This document shows, in pieces, positions 16,525-24,968 of a stretch of 64,000 nt of DNA (positions are counted from its first letter, which is position 1; the number at the start of each line of letters is the position of its first letter). The position numbers and the translations under genes were made by a program. The notes beneath the pieces are model-generated. The model worked only from the letters and a program-made list of their open reading frames with translations. It was not told where the DNA came from and ran no database searches. The stretch comes from JAVKBW01 sp964352715. Its GTDB lineage: Bacteria; Pseudomonadota; Alphaproteobacteria; UBA8366; Aestuariispiraceae. The stretch lies in the NCBI GenBank assembly GCA_964352715.1, contig CAYGSU010000005.1, positions 1-64,000 of the forward strand. Direction: 5' to 3'.

Positions 16525-17756
16525 AGACCGATGCGATCATAATCGGTGCGGAACTGGACGGGCTGGTTGCGGCGGCGCGGCTGCATGAATGCGGCTATAC
16601 GACACGCATATTCCCTGGCGGCGGCAGTTCGCTGCATTATGCGCCCGGTGGCATTCATGTGCTGGGTTATGCGGAAGCCAGCAACGAGCCTTGTGTTACG
16701 AACCCTCTGGATTTCCTCGACCGGCTAACGGAAAACCATCCGTATAGAAAACTCGGGGCCGACCGGGTCCGGTCGGCACTGAGCTGGTTCGCCGGGCAGG
16801 CCAACCGGCTTCGGCAGCCCATGACGATCAACGGGTCCAACGAAATCGCACTGTCATCAATCGGCCTGGGCGTGCCTGTACTGGGCACGACGGACGGGCA
16901 GGCGACCGTCGCAAGGCTGGAAGGAAGGTCTGTCGCTGTGGTCAGGTTCGCCGGCCACCGTGATTTCGCGGCCGACGCGGTCTGTACCGAACTCAACCGA
17001 TTGGACATCGCGGCCTGCGTCGTAGAAGTGCAGCCGCCGGGTTCGGTTCTCGACAATGCCGCGCTGGCACGAGCGATGGATGGGCACGGCCGAGCGCAGA
17101 CATATTTTGAAACAATCAGGTCCGCCCTTCCGCCCGCCATCGACGCCATCGTTTTTCCGGCGGTGCTGGGGCTCGAAGACCATGAGGCGGTGCTGGCTGC
17201 GGCGCGAGCCGTCTTCGATGTGCCCTGTTTCGAAGCGCCGACGTTACCGCCCAGCATTCCCGGCATGCGGTTGGACCGGGCATTGCAGACCCATCTGAAA
17301 ACCGTCGGCTCGGCTATTCACCTCGGGGCCAGAGCCAGCGGAACGATCGGCGAGGACGGCGCTATTATGGTCGGAGATGACGGCGGGCGGCGATACACTG
17401 CCGATACGGTCATCGTCTCGACAGGCGGGGTGCTGATGGGTGGGCTTACGGTGGATTCGTTCGGCATAATCCACGATACGGTCTTCGGGCTGGATACTTT
17501 TCAAAGCGAACCGCTGGCAGCGATATCCGTCGACCGGTCACTTGCGGCCCTGCACGAAGCGGGCATTGAAACCGATGCTGATCTGCGGCCGACCGGCAAT
17601 GGCAAGGGGCCTGTCCGGAATGTCTTTGTCACCGGCAGATCCCTGGCGCACTGGAACCCGGCGGTGGAATGCTCGGCGGATGGCGTCTGCATCGCGACTG
17701 GGTGGCATGCTGCAGAAAACGCCCGTCTCTATCTGGAGGAGCGGCGACATGGATAG
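16521..17756 (+). CDS. glpB: GlpB-like dehydrogenase subunit B
   Basis: A 411-residue flavoprotein-like subunit. The N-terminus AIIIGAELDGLVAAARLHECGY is a dinucleotide-fold motif with the usual GGG replaced by GAELDG, and SSLHYAPGGIHVLGYA matches the GlpB segment after it. In E. coli GlpB partners GlpA and GlpC in the anaerobic glycerol-3-phosphate dehydrogenase. A second dinucleotide motif near residue 290, DTVIVSTGGVLMGG, and the C-terminal NVFVTGRSLAHWNPAVE are present. It overlaps glpA by 4 bases (ATGA) and the kinase gene by 8. Confidence 0.85.
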   Translation: MKTDAIIIGAELDGLVAAARLHECGYTTRIFPGGGSSLHYAPGGIHVLGYAEASNEPCVTNPLDFLDRLTENHPYRKLGADRVRSALSWFAGQANRLRQPMTINGSNEIALSSIGLGVPVLGTTDGQATVARLEGRSVAVVRFAGHRDFAADAVCTELNRLDIAACVVEVQPPGSVLDNAALARAMDGHGRAQTYFETIRSALPPAIDAIVFPAVLGLEDHEAVLAAARAVFDVPCFEAPTLPPSIPGMRLDRALQTHLKTVGSAIHLGARASGTIGEDGAIMVGDDGGRRYTADTVIVSTGGVLMGGLTVDSFGIIHDTVFGLDTFQSEPLAAISVDRSLAALHEAGIETDADLRPTGNGKGPVRNVFVTGRSLAHWNPAVECSADGVCIATGWHAAENARLYLEERRHG

Positions 17757-19242
17757 CGGATTGTTTCTCGGCATCGATCATGGCGGGTCGACGACCACGG
17801 CGCTGCTGTTCGATACTGAAAAAGGCAAGCTGGCGAGTCATTCCGTCCCGATGCCGAAACGAATGCCTGCCATCGGCTGGGTGGAACATGATCCGGAAGC
17901 GTTCTTTGAAACCAGTCTTGCCGCCGCCTCCGGTGCGCTGAACGCGGCGGGACGTACATGGGCGGATGTCGCCGGCATCGGTTTCGCAAACCAGGGTGAA
18001 ACCAGCATGGCGTGGGACACCGATACCGGCAGAGGTATTGGCCCGGCCTTGTCCTGGGAAGACAAACGTACCGGTGGTATCTGCGCAGCACTGGCGGCGA
18101 AGGATGTCGATGCGCTGGTACGGGAAAGAACGGGAATTCTGCTGGACCCGTATTTTTCCGCATCAAAGTTCAAATGGCTGATAGACAATATCGATGATGT
18201 CACCCGCACGCGCGATGCCGGCACGTTGCGGCTGGGTGGCACCGAAACCTATGTCATCGACCGGCTTACCGCCGGTGAGGTTCATGCAACCGATGCCGGT
18301 ACAGCCTCCAGAACCGCGTTGTTCAATCTGCGTGAGGTGCGGTGGGATGCCGATCTGCTGAGCGCCTTCGATCTTGCCGAATCGCAAGTCCCGGCCATCA
18401 GGCCGACCTGCGGTGATTTCGGGTTGGCAAGACATGACAGTTTTTCGGGCGCGCAGGTGCCAATCACAGCGGATGCGGTAGACGCGCATGCCGCCTTGTT
18501 CGCACAAGGATGCCGCGACAGCACGACGGTAAAGGCGACATACGGAACCGGGGCTTTCATCGAAATCAATACCGGGGCACTGCCGGTGGAGCCTGATGGC
18601 AATCTGCCGGTTTTCATCGCCTGGGATATTGGCGGTGCGGTGGACTACACGGTGGAAGGCGGTGTTTTCTCTGTCGGCTCGGCCATCGATTGGGCGGTGC
18701 GAACCGGCCTGCTTCCCAGCGCGACGGCTTCGTCCGATCTGGCGAAAAGCGTACCCGATGCTGCCGGCGTCGCCATGGCACCCTGTCTGAGCGGGCTTTC
18801 GGCGCCGTACTGGGAAACCGGCGCGCGGGGCACGATTACCGGTCTCGGTCTTGATACCGAACCGGGGCATTTGGCGCGGGCGCTGCTGGACGGAATTGCC
18901 TTCCAGTGCGCCGACATCGTTCGCGAACTGGACGCGAAGATGAACGGCACGGTCAGGGAGGTTCGGGCCGACGGGGGGCCGACCAGGAACAACTATCTGA
19001 TGCAGCGGCAGGCCGATCTGCTGGGCATGCCGGTTTCGGTTTCGCTGGAACCGGACATGACCGCGCTTGGTGCAGCCTGCCTTGCCGCCATCGGCGCGGG
19101 CCAGTTCAGCGTTGAGGATATCGATTCGATGGACAGGAAAACAGCCGTCTTCGAGCCCGCCATCGGCGCGGACGAGCGGGAATCGGCATGGGCCGGATGG
19201 CGGCAGACGGTCAATCAGGCGATCAGGGATGCACAGGCATGA
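17749..19242 (+). CDS. FGGY-family carbohydrate kinase, glycerol kinase-like with altered substrate site
   Basis: The 497-residue protein has the two actin-like FGGY domains and aligns almost without gaps to glycerol kinase. The ATP site is recognisable in GIDHGGSTT (8-16) and TYGTGAF (264-270). Compared with the glycerol contacts known for E. coli GlpK, E84, W103, Y135, D245 and F270 are kept, but Arg83 is Gly (NQGET) and Gln246 is Ala (DAHAAL). That suggests a larger or different polyol. ATG 17749 follows GGAGGAG and overlaps glpB. The protein may still use glycerol, so I leave the symbol blank. Confidence 0.85.
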   Translation: MDSGLFLGIDHGGSTTTALLFDTEKGKLASHSVPMPKRMPAIGWVEHDPEAFFETSLAAASGALNAAGRTWADVAGIGFANQGETSMAWDTDTGRGIGPALSWEDKRTGGICAALAAKDVDALVRERTGILLDPYFSASKFKWLIDNIDDVTRTRDAGTLRLGGTETYVIDRLTAGEVHATDAGTASRTALFNLREVRWDADLLSAFDLAESQVPAIRPTCGDFGLARHDSFSGAQVPITADAVDAHAALFAQGCRDSTTVKATYGTGAFIEINTGALPVEPDGNLPVFIAWDIGGAVDYTVEGGVFSVGSAIDWAVRTGLLPSATASSDLAKSVPDAAGVAMAPCLSGLSAPYWETGARGTITGLGLDTEPGHLARALLDGIAFQCADIVRELDAKMNGTVREVRADGGPTRNNYLMQRQADLLGMPVSVSLEPDMTALGAACLAAIGAGQFSVEDIDSMDRKTAVFEPAIGADERESAWAGWRQTVNQAIRDAQA

Positions 19243-20507
19243 TCAATCTAGCAAAAGATGCGCCGGCACAGCTGGCCGTGACCGGAAGGCCGGCACGAGA
19301 TTCCGCAGCGGTGCGGGCATCGATGGACCGTTGCACCAAATGCGGTATCTGCCATGCCTATTGCCCGGTCGCGGCTGTTACAGACCGGTTTCCAGGCCCG
19401 AAATATACCGGTCCGCAGGCGCAGCGGTTTCGCCTGATCGGGCAGGGGCCGGAATTGTCGCCGATGCTGTGCAGCGGGTGCGGCATCTGCACCAGTGTTT
19501 GCCCGAACGATGTTACCATTACTGACATTATCACGCTGGCGAAGGCCGACATCGTTGAGACCTCGACCGGGGTTTCAGCCGGGCAACGGCTGCTCAACCG
19601 GCCCGACCTGATCGGCAGGGTCAGCGGCGTCTTTCCGTGGCTAAGTAATTTTCTCCTGGGAAATCCAGTTGTCCGGAGGTTTGCCGAATTTGCACTCGGC
19701 ATCCATCGCAACGCGCCTCTGCCAAAAGTGCATGGCCGAAAATTCGAACGATGGTTTTCGAAGCATGCCCAACCGCAAGAGGGAACGCCGATCTCGTTTT
19801 TCATCGGTTGCGCAATTTCGAATTTCGACCCGGATGTCGGGGCCGCGATGGTGAAAGTGCTGAACCAGCTGGGATACCGGGTCGATGTGCCGACCGATCT
19901 GTGCTGTTCGCTGCCGATGCTGTCCAGTGGAGAAACCGCCCCCGCCCGACCCCGCGCCCGCGCACTGGTTGATGCCCTGCAGCCTGCAACCGATGCCGGC
20001 AAACGGATTGTTTCCACATCGACCAGTTGCAGCCTGACGCTGAAATCGAAATACGCCGCCTATCTCGATATGACGGATGACGCGTCGCGGGCGGTGGCCG
20101 CTGCGACAGTCGATGCCTGCGAACTTCTGCTGGAAAATCATGCCGATGAGCTGAAGGCTGGTCTGAAACCGCTCAGGCTGAAGGTTCTGTATCACGGGCC
20201 CTGCCAGTTACGGGGGCATCGGATGGGACAACCCGCCGTCGAGTTGCTGCGCCTGATACCGGGCTTGGAACTGGAGCTTTCCCGCGCTGACTGCTGCGGC
20301 ATCGGCGGCACCTACGGTTACGACAGTGACAAATACGACATCGCCGTGTCCGTCGGTCGCACGCTGGTCGACCAGGCCCGGTTGTCGCAGCCGGATCTCA
20401 TTGTCTGCGATAGCGAAACCTGTCGCTGGAATATTGAAAGCCGAACATCCGTAAAGACGGTGCATCCCGTCCAGCTGCTCGCGCAGGCGCTTGGGCTGGA
20501 CGCGTAA
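19239..20507 (+). CDS. glpC: GlpC-like iron-sulfur subunit
   Basis: The 422-residue membrane-anchoring, electron-transfer subunit of the GlpABC dehydrogenase. Two [4Fe-4S] ferredoxin motifs lie near the N-terminus: CTKCGICHAYCPVAA (about 29-43) and CSGCGICTSVCPNDV (about 78-92). Two CCG-type cysteine domains follow, seen as CCSLPMLSSG and CCGIGGTYG, as in heterodisulfide reductase subunit B-like proteins. ATG 19239 overlaps the kinase stop by 4 bases. It is the last gene of the transporter-glp operon. Confidence 0.9.
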   Translation: MINLAKDAPAQLAVTGRPARDSAAVRASMDRCTKCGICHAYCPVAAVTDRFPGPKYTGPQAQRFRLIGQGPELSPMLCSGCGICTSVCPNDVTITDIITLAKADIVETSTGVSAGQRLLNRPDLIGRVSGVFPWLSNFLLGNPVVRRFAEFALGIHRNAPLPKVHGRKFERWFSKHAQPQEGTPISFFIGCAISNFDPDVGAAMVKVLNQLGYRVDVPTDLCCSLPMLSSGETAPARPRARALVDALQPATDAGKRIVSTSTSCSLTLKSKYAAYLDMTDDASRAVAAATVDACELLLENHADELKAGLKPLRLKVLYHGPCQLRGHRMGQPAVELLRLIPGLELELSRADCCGIGGTYGYDSDKYDIAVSVGRTLVDQARLSQPDLIVCDSETCRWNIESRTSVKTVHPVQLLAQALGLDA

Positions 20508-20673
20508 GGAGAAGCCCTTTGGCGAATTCGTCTGGCACGCAGGAAAACAGATGCGCCCGCTTTCCGCCATGCATAGCTAAACTTGCCGGGTAAAACGGTC
20601 AGAGAGAAATGTCTCGGCGCCGGCAAGGCGCTGGCCATGCGCCTCTGTATAAGTTTTTGTCGGTAAGGAAGAT
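20508..20673. other. Gap after glpC with a nested inverted repeat
   Basis: Non-coding stretch between glpC and the tRNA gene. CTTGCCGG (20582-20589) pairs with CCGGCAAG (20620-20627), and the 30-base loop contains a smaller GAGA/TCTC stem. It might be a terminator or processing structure for the glp operon, although there is no T run directly after it (a short T run lies near 20653). Nothing else is seen. Confidence 0.4.
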
Positions 20674-20750
20674 TGGCGCGCCCGGGAAGATTCGAACTCC
20701 CGACCCCTTGATTCGTAGTCAAGTACTCTATCCAACTGAGCTACGGGCGC
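20674..20750 (-). tRNA. tRNA-Arg (anticodon ACG)
   Basis: A complete cloverleaf on the minus strand. The acceptor stem is GCGCCCG paired with CGGGCGC. The D-arm contains AGCTCAGTTGGATAGAG, the anticodon stem-loop is CTTGA-CTACGAA-TCAAG with anticodon ACG, and the T-arm is GGGAG-TTCGAAT-CTTCC. The 3' CCA is encoded (20674-20676). ACG is normally edited to ICG and reads CGU, CGC and CGA arginine codons. A perfect hairpin (20751-20767) directly precedes the 5' end. Confidence 0.97.
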
Positions 20751-20899
20751 TTGCGGCGGAACCGCAATGAAGGGCCGGTTGAACGCCAGCCTTCAAGCGC
20801 GCGGTGGTACAGGAACGCGGACGGCTTGGCAAGAGGCGAAACAGCCACCGGCCCACTTCAGCGCAACAGGCGCTGCGGCGGGCCAGGCCACCGGACAGG

Positions 20900-22180
20900 T
20901 CAGGAGCTTGCGAAGATCGGCAGCCGGTCGATGCGGTTCTTTATCTGGATCATCATCGACTTGTAGGCATCGCTGTCGACCGTACCGAACCGCTGTTTGA
21001 ATTCCTCCTCGGACATGAACGACGGCAGGTCTGAAATCGTCGGGAAAAAGCTGTCTTCGTCGCGGATTTTCAACAGGGTGTTTTCCGCCGTGATCGGGTC
21101 CGTCTTCAGGAAAAACTCCGCAAAGCGGATGCCTGTCAGGTCAGCTGCGATATCGTCGAAGCTGAACCCGCTGCCGCCCTTGCCGGCGTCCAGCAGTTCC
21201 TTGTATTCGCCGATTGCAAAGGCGGTGCCGGTATTGCTGGCCGCCTGAAGCCCGGCGGAAATCGAGAAGTGTTGCCGCAGGTCGCCCCGGTCGGCGATCC
21301 TTGTGCCAAAGCATCCCGTTTTCAGACCACGGAATTTTTCCGGCACGACCTCGCCGACCAGATTCTGGAACTTCGGATGGCCGCAATAGATAGCCATCGC
21401 CATCAACGCCGCCTCGACTTCCTTTTCAAATCCGTGCTCGCTGTTCTGACGGTCAATGGCCAGCCGGATTGCATAGACCGGATACTCTGTCATCGATCCC
21501 GAGGAAGGCAGCAGCTTTGATGTCGCGGCGTCGTGCAGGGCCAGCCAGTAACTGCGGACATGCTCGGCGCTGGCCAGATCGGAAGCGTCACGCACGGTTC
21601 CCTTGGCGCTCGCGGCAAGCGCCTTGCGCTGATCGCGGTCGATGGCGACAGTCGCCTCAACGGTCTTGCCGGAAATGCGCACATCGCGCACGGCCCCCAG
21701 CGCAACCGTGCCAAGGTCGTCGCCCAGCACGATGTTCAGCGCGCCGCGAACGAATGGTACGATGATGTGCGGCGGCAGATTGAACCGGCCGAACCTGAAC
21801 CAGGTTATCAGAATACCTTCTTCTGATTCTGCGATATCAGTGGAAATGTTGAGCCAGAGACCGGCCGGAAGACCGATCGAAGCAGTAAGGTTGATGGTGT
21901 CGTCGAAAATCTCGGCCTGGCCGCGGGCGGTCGGAACGGCGCGCGTTGCGAATCTCATCGCACTCTGAAGGTCGCCTTCGGTGGCCTTGAAGTCGCGGTT
22001 TCCGTCCTCGACTTCCGTCAGGGCGCGAAATTCCCGGAACAGGGCGCGGGTTCGCTGCGCGTCTTCGGTCGACACGGCAATATCCAGCGGCACCAGAGTC
22101 CGTGTTTCCAGCGCGGCAGCAACGAAAACAATCGGCCCGAATACGATGATAAGGACCAGAAGTAGCAAAAGTTTTTTCAT
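20900..22180 (-). CDS. Conserved hypothetical envelope protein with N-terminal anchor (426 aa)
   Basis: A hydrophobic segment at residues 3-24 (KKLLLLLVLIIVFGPIVFV), most likely an uncleaved anchor or signal peptide, is followed by a soluble, largely periplasmic region. The middle has features of a substrate-free beta-rich domain (GALNIVLGDDLGTVALGAVRDVRI). The second half contains paired cysteines (YCGHPKF, TGCFGTR) and YPVYAIRLAIDRQ, with no enzyme motif that I can name. The region upstream (22181-22623) separates it from a divergent lipoprotein gene. Function unknown. Confidence 0.75.
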   Translation of the reverse strand: MKKLLLLLVLIIVFGPIVFVAAALETRTLVPLDIAVSTEDAQRTRALFREFRALTEVEDGNRDFKATEGDLQSAMRFATRAVPTARGQAEIFDDTINLTASIGLPAGLWLNISTDIAESEEGILITWFRFGRFNLPPHIIVPFVRGALNIVLGDDLGTVALGAVRDVRISGKTVEATVAIDRDQRKALAASAKGTVRDASDLASAEHVRSYWLALHDAATSKLLPSSGSMTEYPVYAIRLAIDRQNSEHGFEKEVEAALMAMAIYCGHPKFQNLVGEVVPEKFRGLKTGCFGTRIADRGDLRQHFSISAGLQAASNTGTAFAIGEYKELLDAGKGGSGFSFDDIAADLTGIRFAEFFLKTDPITAENTLLKIRDEDSFFPTISDLPSFMSEEEFKQRFGTVDSDAYKSMMIQIKNRIDRLPIFASS

Positions 22181-22623
22181 GGCGGGAAGTTGAAGCGGAT
22201 TTATCGATCCTTGTCACCAAAAAACCGGTGCCGGCCATTCTGCGCTCCTGCTGCCGGATGCCGCGATTTCACGGCGGGAAGAATGATTTTCCGGGCAGGA
22301 TTAGACTTTTTTGCAACATCAACGTCTGAAGTTAGACTTTTGGGTTTGATCAATCATTACTGCCATTTGACTGTCCGGATTAAGTAATTTCTTGGCTTTT
22401 GCTTGAATAATGCAGTAAAACCGGAAAAGAAGTGTTTGAAAAACAGACGTATGACGGCGATGCCGGAAGGGTGTTTTGCGGTTGCGTTGGGGCGTGACCC
22501 GGCGCGGAACAGCGGTTAAGGTGCGTTACACGGTACGCATATGCGCCTTTCGGTCGGTAGATTGGGTCGGGTTGCGATCCAGATGTGGTCAAAGTCAGGA
22601 ATGAACGGGGCGGTAAGTTCGGC
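22181..22623. other. 443-base divergent intergenic region with a repeated decamer
   Basis: No convincing gene is found here. TTAGACTTTT occurs at 22301-22310 and again at 22332-22341, 31 bases apart, or about three helical turns. The area around 22300-22430 is richer in A and T than the flanking genes. It presumably carries the promoters of the divergent envelope-protein and lipoprotein genes, but no clear -35/-10 pair was identified. Confidence 0.4.
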
Positions 22624-23856
22624 ATGATTGGATTCTACAAAAACTTTCGAAACGAACGGGATTTTGCCCTGCAGAGCGGCGTCTCGAAACGCGTTACCGC
22701 ACCGGTAGCTTTGATGATGGCAGGTCTGATGATTACCGGATGCGATGCCGTCTGGCCGTCAACCAGCGCGCCGGACCCGGTCGCCCCGCAATCGACCCAG
22801 CAGTCGTCGTCGCAATATTCCACAGCGTCCACGGGTCAGCCCGAGCCGGTTGCCGTGTCCACGACATCGTCTTCGGCGGCAACGTCGCCTTCGGTTCAGT
22901 CTTCCGCAACCGCCCGCCTGTCGCAGGCCGAGGCCGGTATCGGCCAGACTTTTGTCGGCAAGAAGGTCGACGCGATGAGCCAGGATCTGAACAAGCTGAT
23001 CGAGAATATTTCCATCCTGAAGGATCGCGCGAATACCATGCGCGGTTCGGCGCAGGTCAGCGCCGACAATTACACGGCATTGCTGGCGTCGATCACGTCC
23101 CGATTGCAGCAGGGCACGACGCCGGGTAACCCGGTTCTGGTGGCGCAATGGAACGATGCCCAGTCCGAACTGGAAAAGATCGCCAACAATGTGCCGCAGA
23201 TGACCGTGCTGTCCAACGATGCGGCCGATGAAGCGGCCTTCGGCCAGTATCTGCTGAATGCGGTTCAGGCGACCTATGGGCTGTCCGGCGCGGTTGAAAG
23301 CGACCATGTGCGCCTGCGCGGCCTGGAAGACGATGTGCATCAGGCTGTCGTCCTTGTGGACCGGATGCTGAATGACCTCAGCCAGGACATCAATCGCCAG
23401 AACACCTATGTTAACAACGAGCGCCAGAACCTGACCACGCTGTCACTGGCGGTGAAGAACGGTGAACTTTACGGCACCAGCCTTGCAACCCGCGCCTTTA
23501 CGCAGACGGAGAACCAGGCCCGGGCAACGGCGCGCTCAAGTCAGCCGCAGCCGAATGACCGGCCGCTGGTCATTATCCGCTTCGACCGGCCGAATGTTCC
23601 GTATCAGCAGGCCCTGTACAATGCCGTAAGCCAGGCCCTGTCGCGCAAGCCGACGGCGACCTTCGATCTGGTCGCGGTCAGCCCGGATGTCGGCACGGCG
23701 GCGCAGATCGCGCTGAACAGCTCGGCATCGAAACGCAATGCGGAAGACGTGCTTCGGACATTGACGGATATGGGCGTCCCGGCCAGCCGCGTGCAGTTGC
23801 TGGCGGCGACCGATTCTTCGGCGCAGACCAACGAAGTTCATCTGTTCGTCCGGTAA
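22624..23856 (+). CDS. Predicted lipoprotein with C-terminal OmpA-like-style domain (410 aa)
   Basis: A lipobox LMITGC places the lipidated Cys at residue 40, after a long n-region (MIGFYKNFRNERDFALQSG...). Residues 41-110 are a Ser/Thr/Pro/Ala-rich linker. A mostly helical central region (about 120-300, with LNKLIENISILKDRANTM-type heptads) follows. The last 100 residues (RPLVIIRFDRPNVPYQQAL to VHLFVR) look like a peptidoglycan- or OmpA-type alpha/beta domain, though without a clear family match. ATG 22624 gives the signal sequence; an in-frame ATG at 22585 is also open. An outer-membrane-associated structural role is only inferred. Confidence 0.7.
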   Translation: MIGFYKNFRNERDFALQSGVSKRVTAPVALMMAGLMITGCDAVWPSTSAPDPVAPQSTQQSSSQYSTASTGQPEPVAVSTTSSSAATSPSVQSSATARLSQAEAGIGQTFVGKKVDAMSQDLNKLIENISILKDRANTMRGSAQVSADNYTALLASITSRLQQGTTPGNPVLVAQWNDAQSELEKIANNVPQMTVLSNDAADEAAFGQYLLNAVQATYGLSGAVESDHVRLRGLEDDVHQAVVLVDRMLNDLSQDINRQNTYVNNERQNLTTLSLAVKNGELYGTSLATRAFTQTENQARATARSSQPQPNDRPLVIIRFDRPNVPYQQALYNAVSQALSRKPTATFDLVAVSPDVGTAAQIALNSSASKRNAEDVLRTLTDMGVPASRVQLLAATDSSAQTNEVHLFVR

Positions 23857-23960
23857 CGTTGCAGGGGCGGTTGATCCGTCACCAGGCCTTTTCCGTATAG
23901 AGTAGCAGGGCGTTTCGCAGGGTTTTGCGAACAGACGCTCACGCACCGGAGGAGGTTTTC

Positions 23961-24407
23961 ATGAAAACATCGAAACGGTTGTTTCTGACCTTTGCTGTTC
24001 TTGCGGTCGGGTTGGTCGGCATGCGCGGCGTGGTTCCGGCCGCTGTTGCCGATGCGCCGGCAGACCAGGCGGCCATCGTGCAGGTCATCCAGTCGCAACT
24101 GGATGCGTTCCAGCGCGACGATGCCCGTGGGGCCTTTTCCCATGCATCCCCCTTTATCCAGCAGAAGTTCCAGAATGCGGCGCAGTTCATGGATATGGTG
24201 AAGCGCGGCTATCTGCCGCTTTATCGCCCGAACGGCACCGAATTTCTGGAACTGACAACCGAGAACGGCGTGCCTGTCCAGCGGGTGCGGGTGTATGCGC
24301 CGGATGGAACGCCGATATCCGCCTACTATTCCATGCAGCAGCAGGAAGACGGGTCGTGGCGCATAAACGGTGTGGAACTGCGGCTCGATGCCGATCCGGC
24401 TGTCTGA
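23961..24407 (+). CDS. DUF4864 domain protein, exported
   Basis: A 148-residue protein with an N-terminal signal peptide (about 1-31, ending near AAVADA). The rest matches DUF4864: AAIVQVIQSQLDAFQRDD, then FSHASPFIQQKFQNAAQFM and the WRINGVEL end, a cystatin/NTF2-like fold. ATG 23961 follows a strong GGAGGAGG element. The role is unknown; these proteins are widespread and unstudied in alphaproteobacteria. Confidence 0.85.
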   Translation: MKTSKRLFLTFAVLAVGLVGMRGVVPAAVADAPADQAAIVQVIQSQLDAFQRDDARGAFSHASPFIQQKFQNAAQFMDMVKRGYLPLYRPNGTEFLELTTENGVPVQRVRVYAPDGTPISAYYSMQQQEDGSWRINGVELRLDADPAV

Positions 24408-24497
24408 ACCGCGCTTTCCGTCAGGACGCAGTTGATTTGGCGATGCCTTGGCGCTACTCACAATGATCAACAGACATCATAGAGTAGGTCGAACAAG

Positions 24498-24968
24498 ATG
24501 GTCGCGTCCGCCCGTGAATTCCCGGTGTCCTGGGAAGAACTACACCGTACCGCCCGGGCGCTGGCCTGGCGTCTTAACGACCTGGGGCCGTTTTCCGGCG
24601 TTGTTGCGATAACAAGGGGCGGGCTTGTCCCGGCGGCGATCATCGCCAGAGAACTGGATATCCGACTTGTCGATACCGTCTGCATCGCCTCCTACGATCA
24701 CAAGGATCAGGGCGACATCAAGGTGCTTAAGGGGGTGTCGGGCGACGGTGAAGGCCTGCTGATCATCGACGACCTTGTCGATACCGGAAAAACCGCCAAG
24801 GTTGTCCGGGAGATGCTGCCAAAGGCGCATTTCGCCACCGTTTATGCAAAACCGCTGGCCCGCCCGCTGGTCGATACGTTCATTACCGAAGTATCCCAGG
24901 ATACCTGGATCCTGTTCCCGTGGGATATCGAGCCGGCCTTTGCAAAGCCGATCAAGGATCGAAGCTAG
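24498..24968 (+). CDS. gpt: Xanthine(-guanine) phosphoribosyltransferase
   Basis: Salvages xanthine, guanine or hypoxanthine to the nucleoside monophosphate using PRPP. The 156-residue type I PRTase has the PRPP-binding motif LLIIDDLVDTGKTA (about 92-105) and the N-terminal VSWEELHRTARALAWRL typical of the E. coli Gpt type. The TAG stop shares the tetranucleotide CTAG with the stop of the convergent P1 hydrolase gene. Confidence 0.93.
   Translation: MVASAREFPVSWEELHRTARALAWRLNDLGPFSGVVAITRGGLVPAAIIARELDIRLVDTVCIASYDHKDQGDIKVLKGVSGDGEGLLIIDDLVDTGKTAKVVREMLPKAHFATVYAKPLARPLVDTFITEVSQDTWILFPWDIEPAFAKPIKDRS

Noticed and set aside
22346..22358. TTGATCAA palindrome that resembles half of an FNR site
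   Set aside because: FNR sites need TTGAT-N4-ATCAA; the two halves here are not separated.
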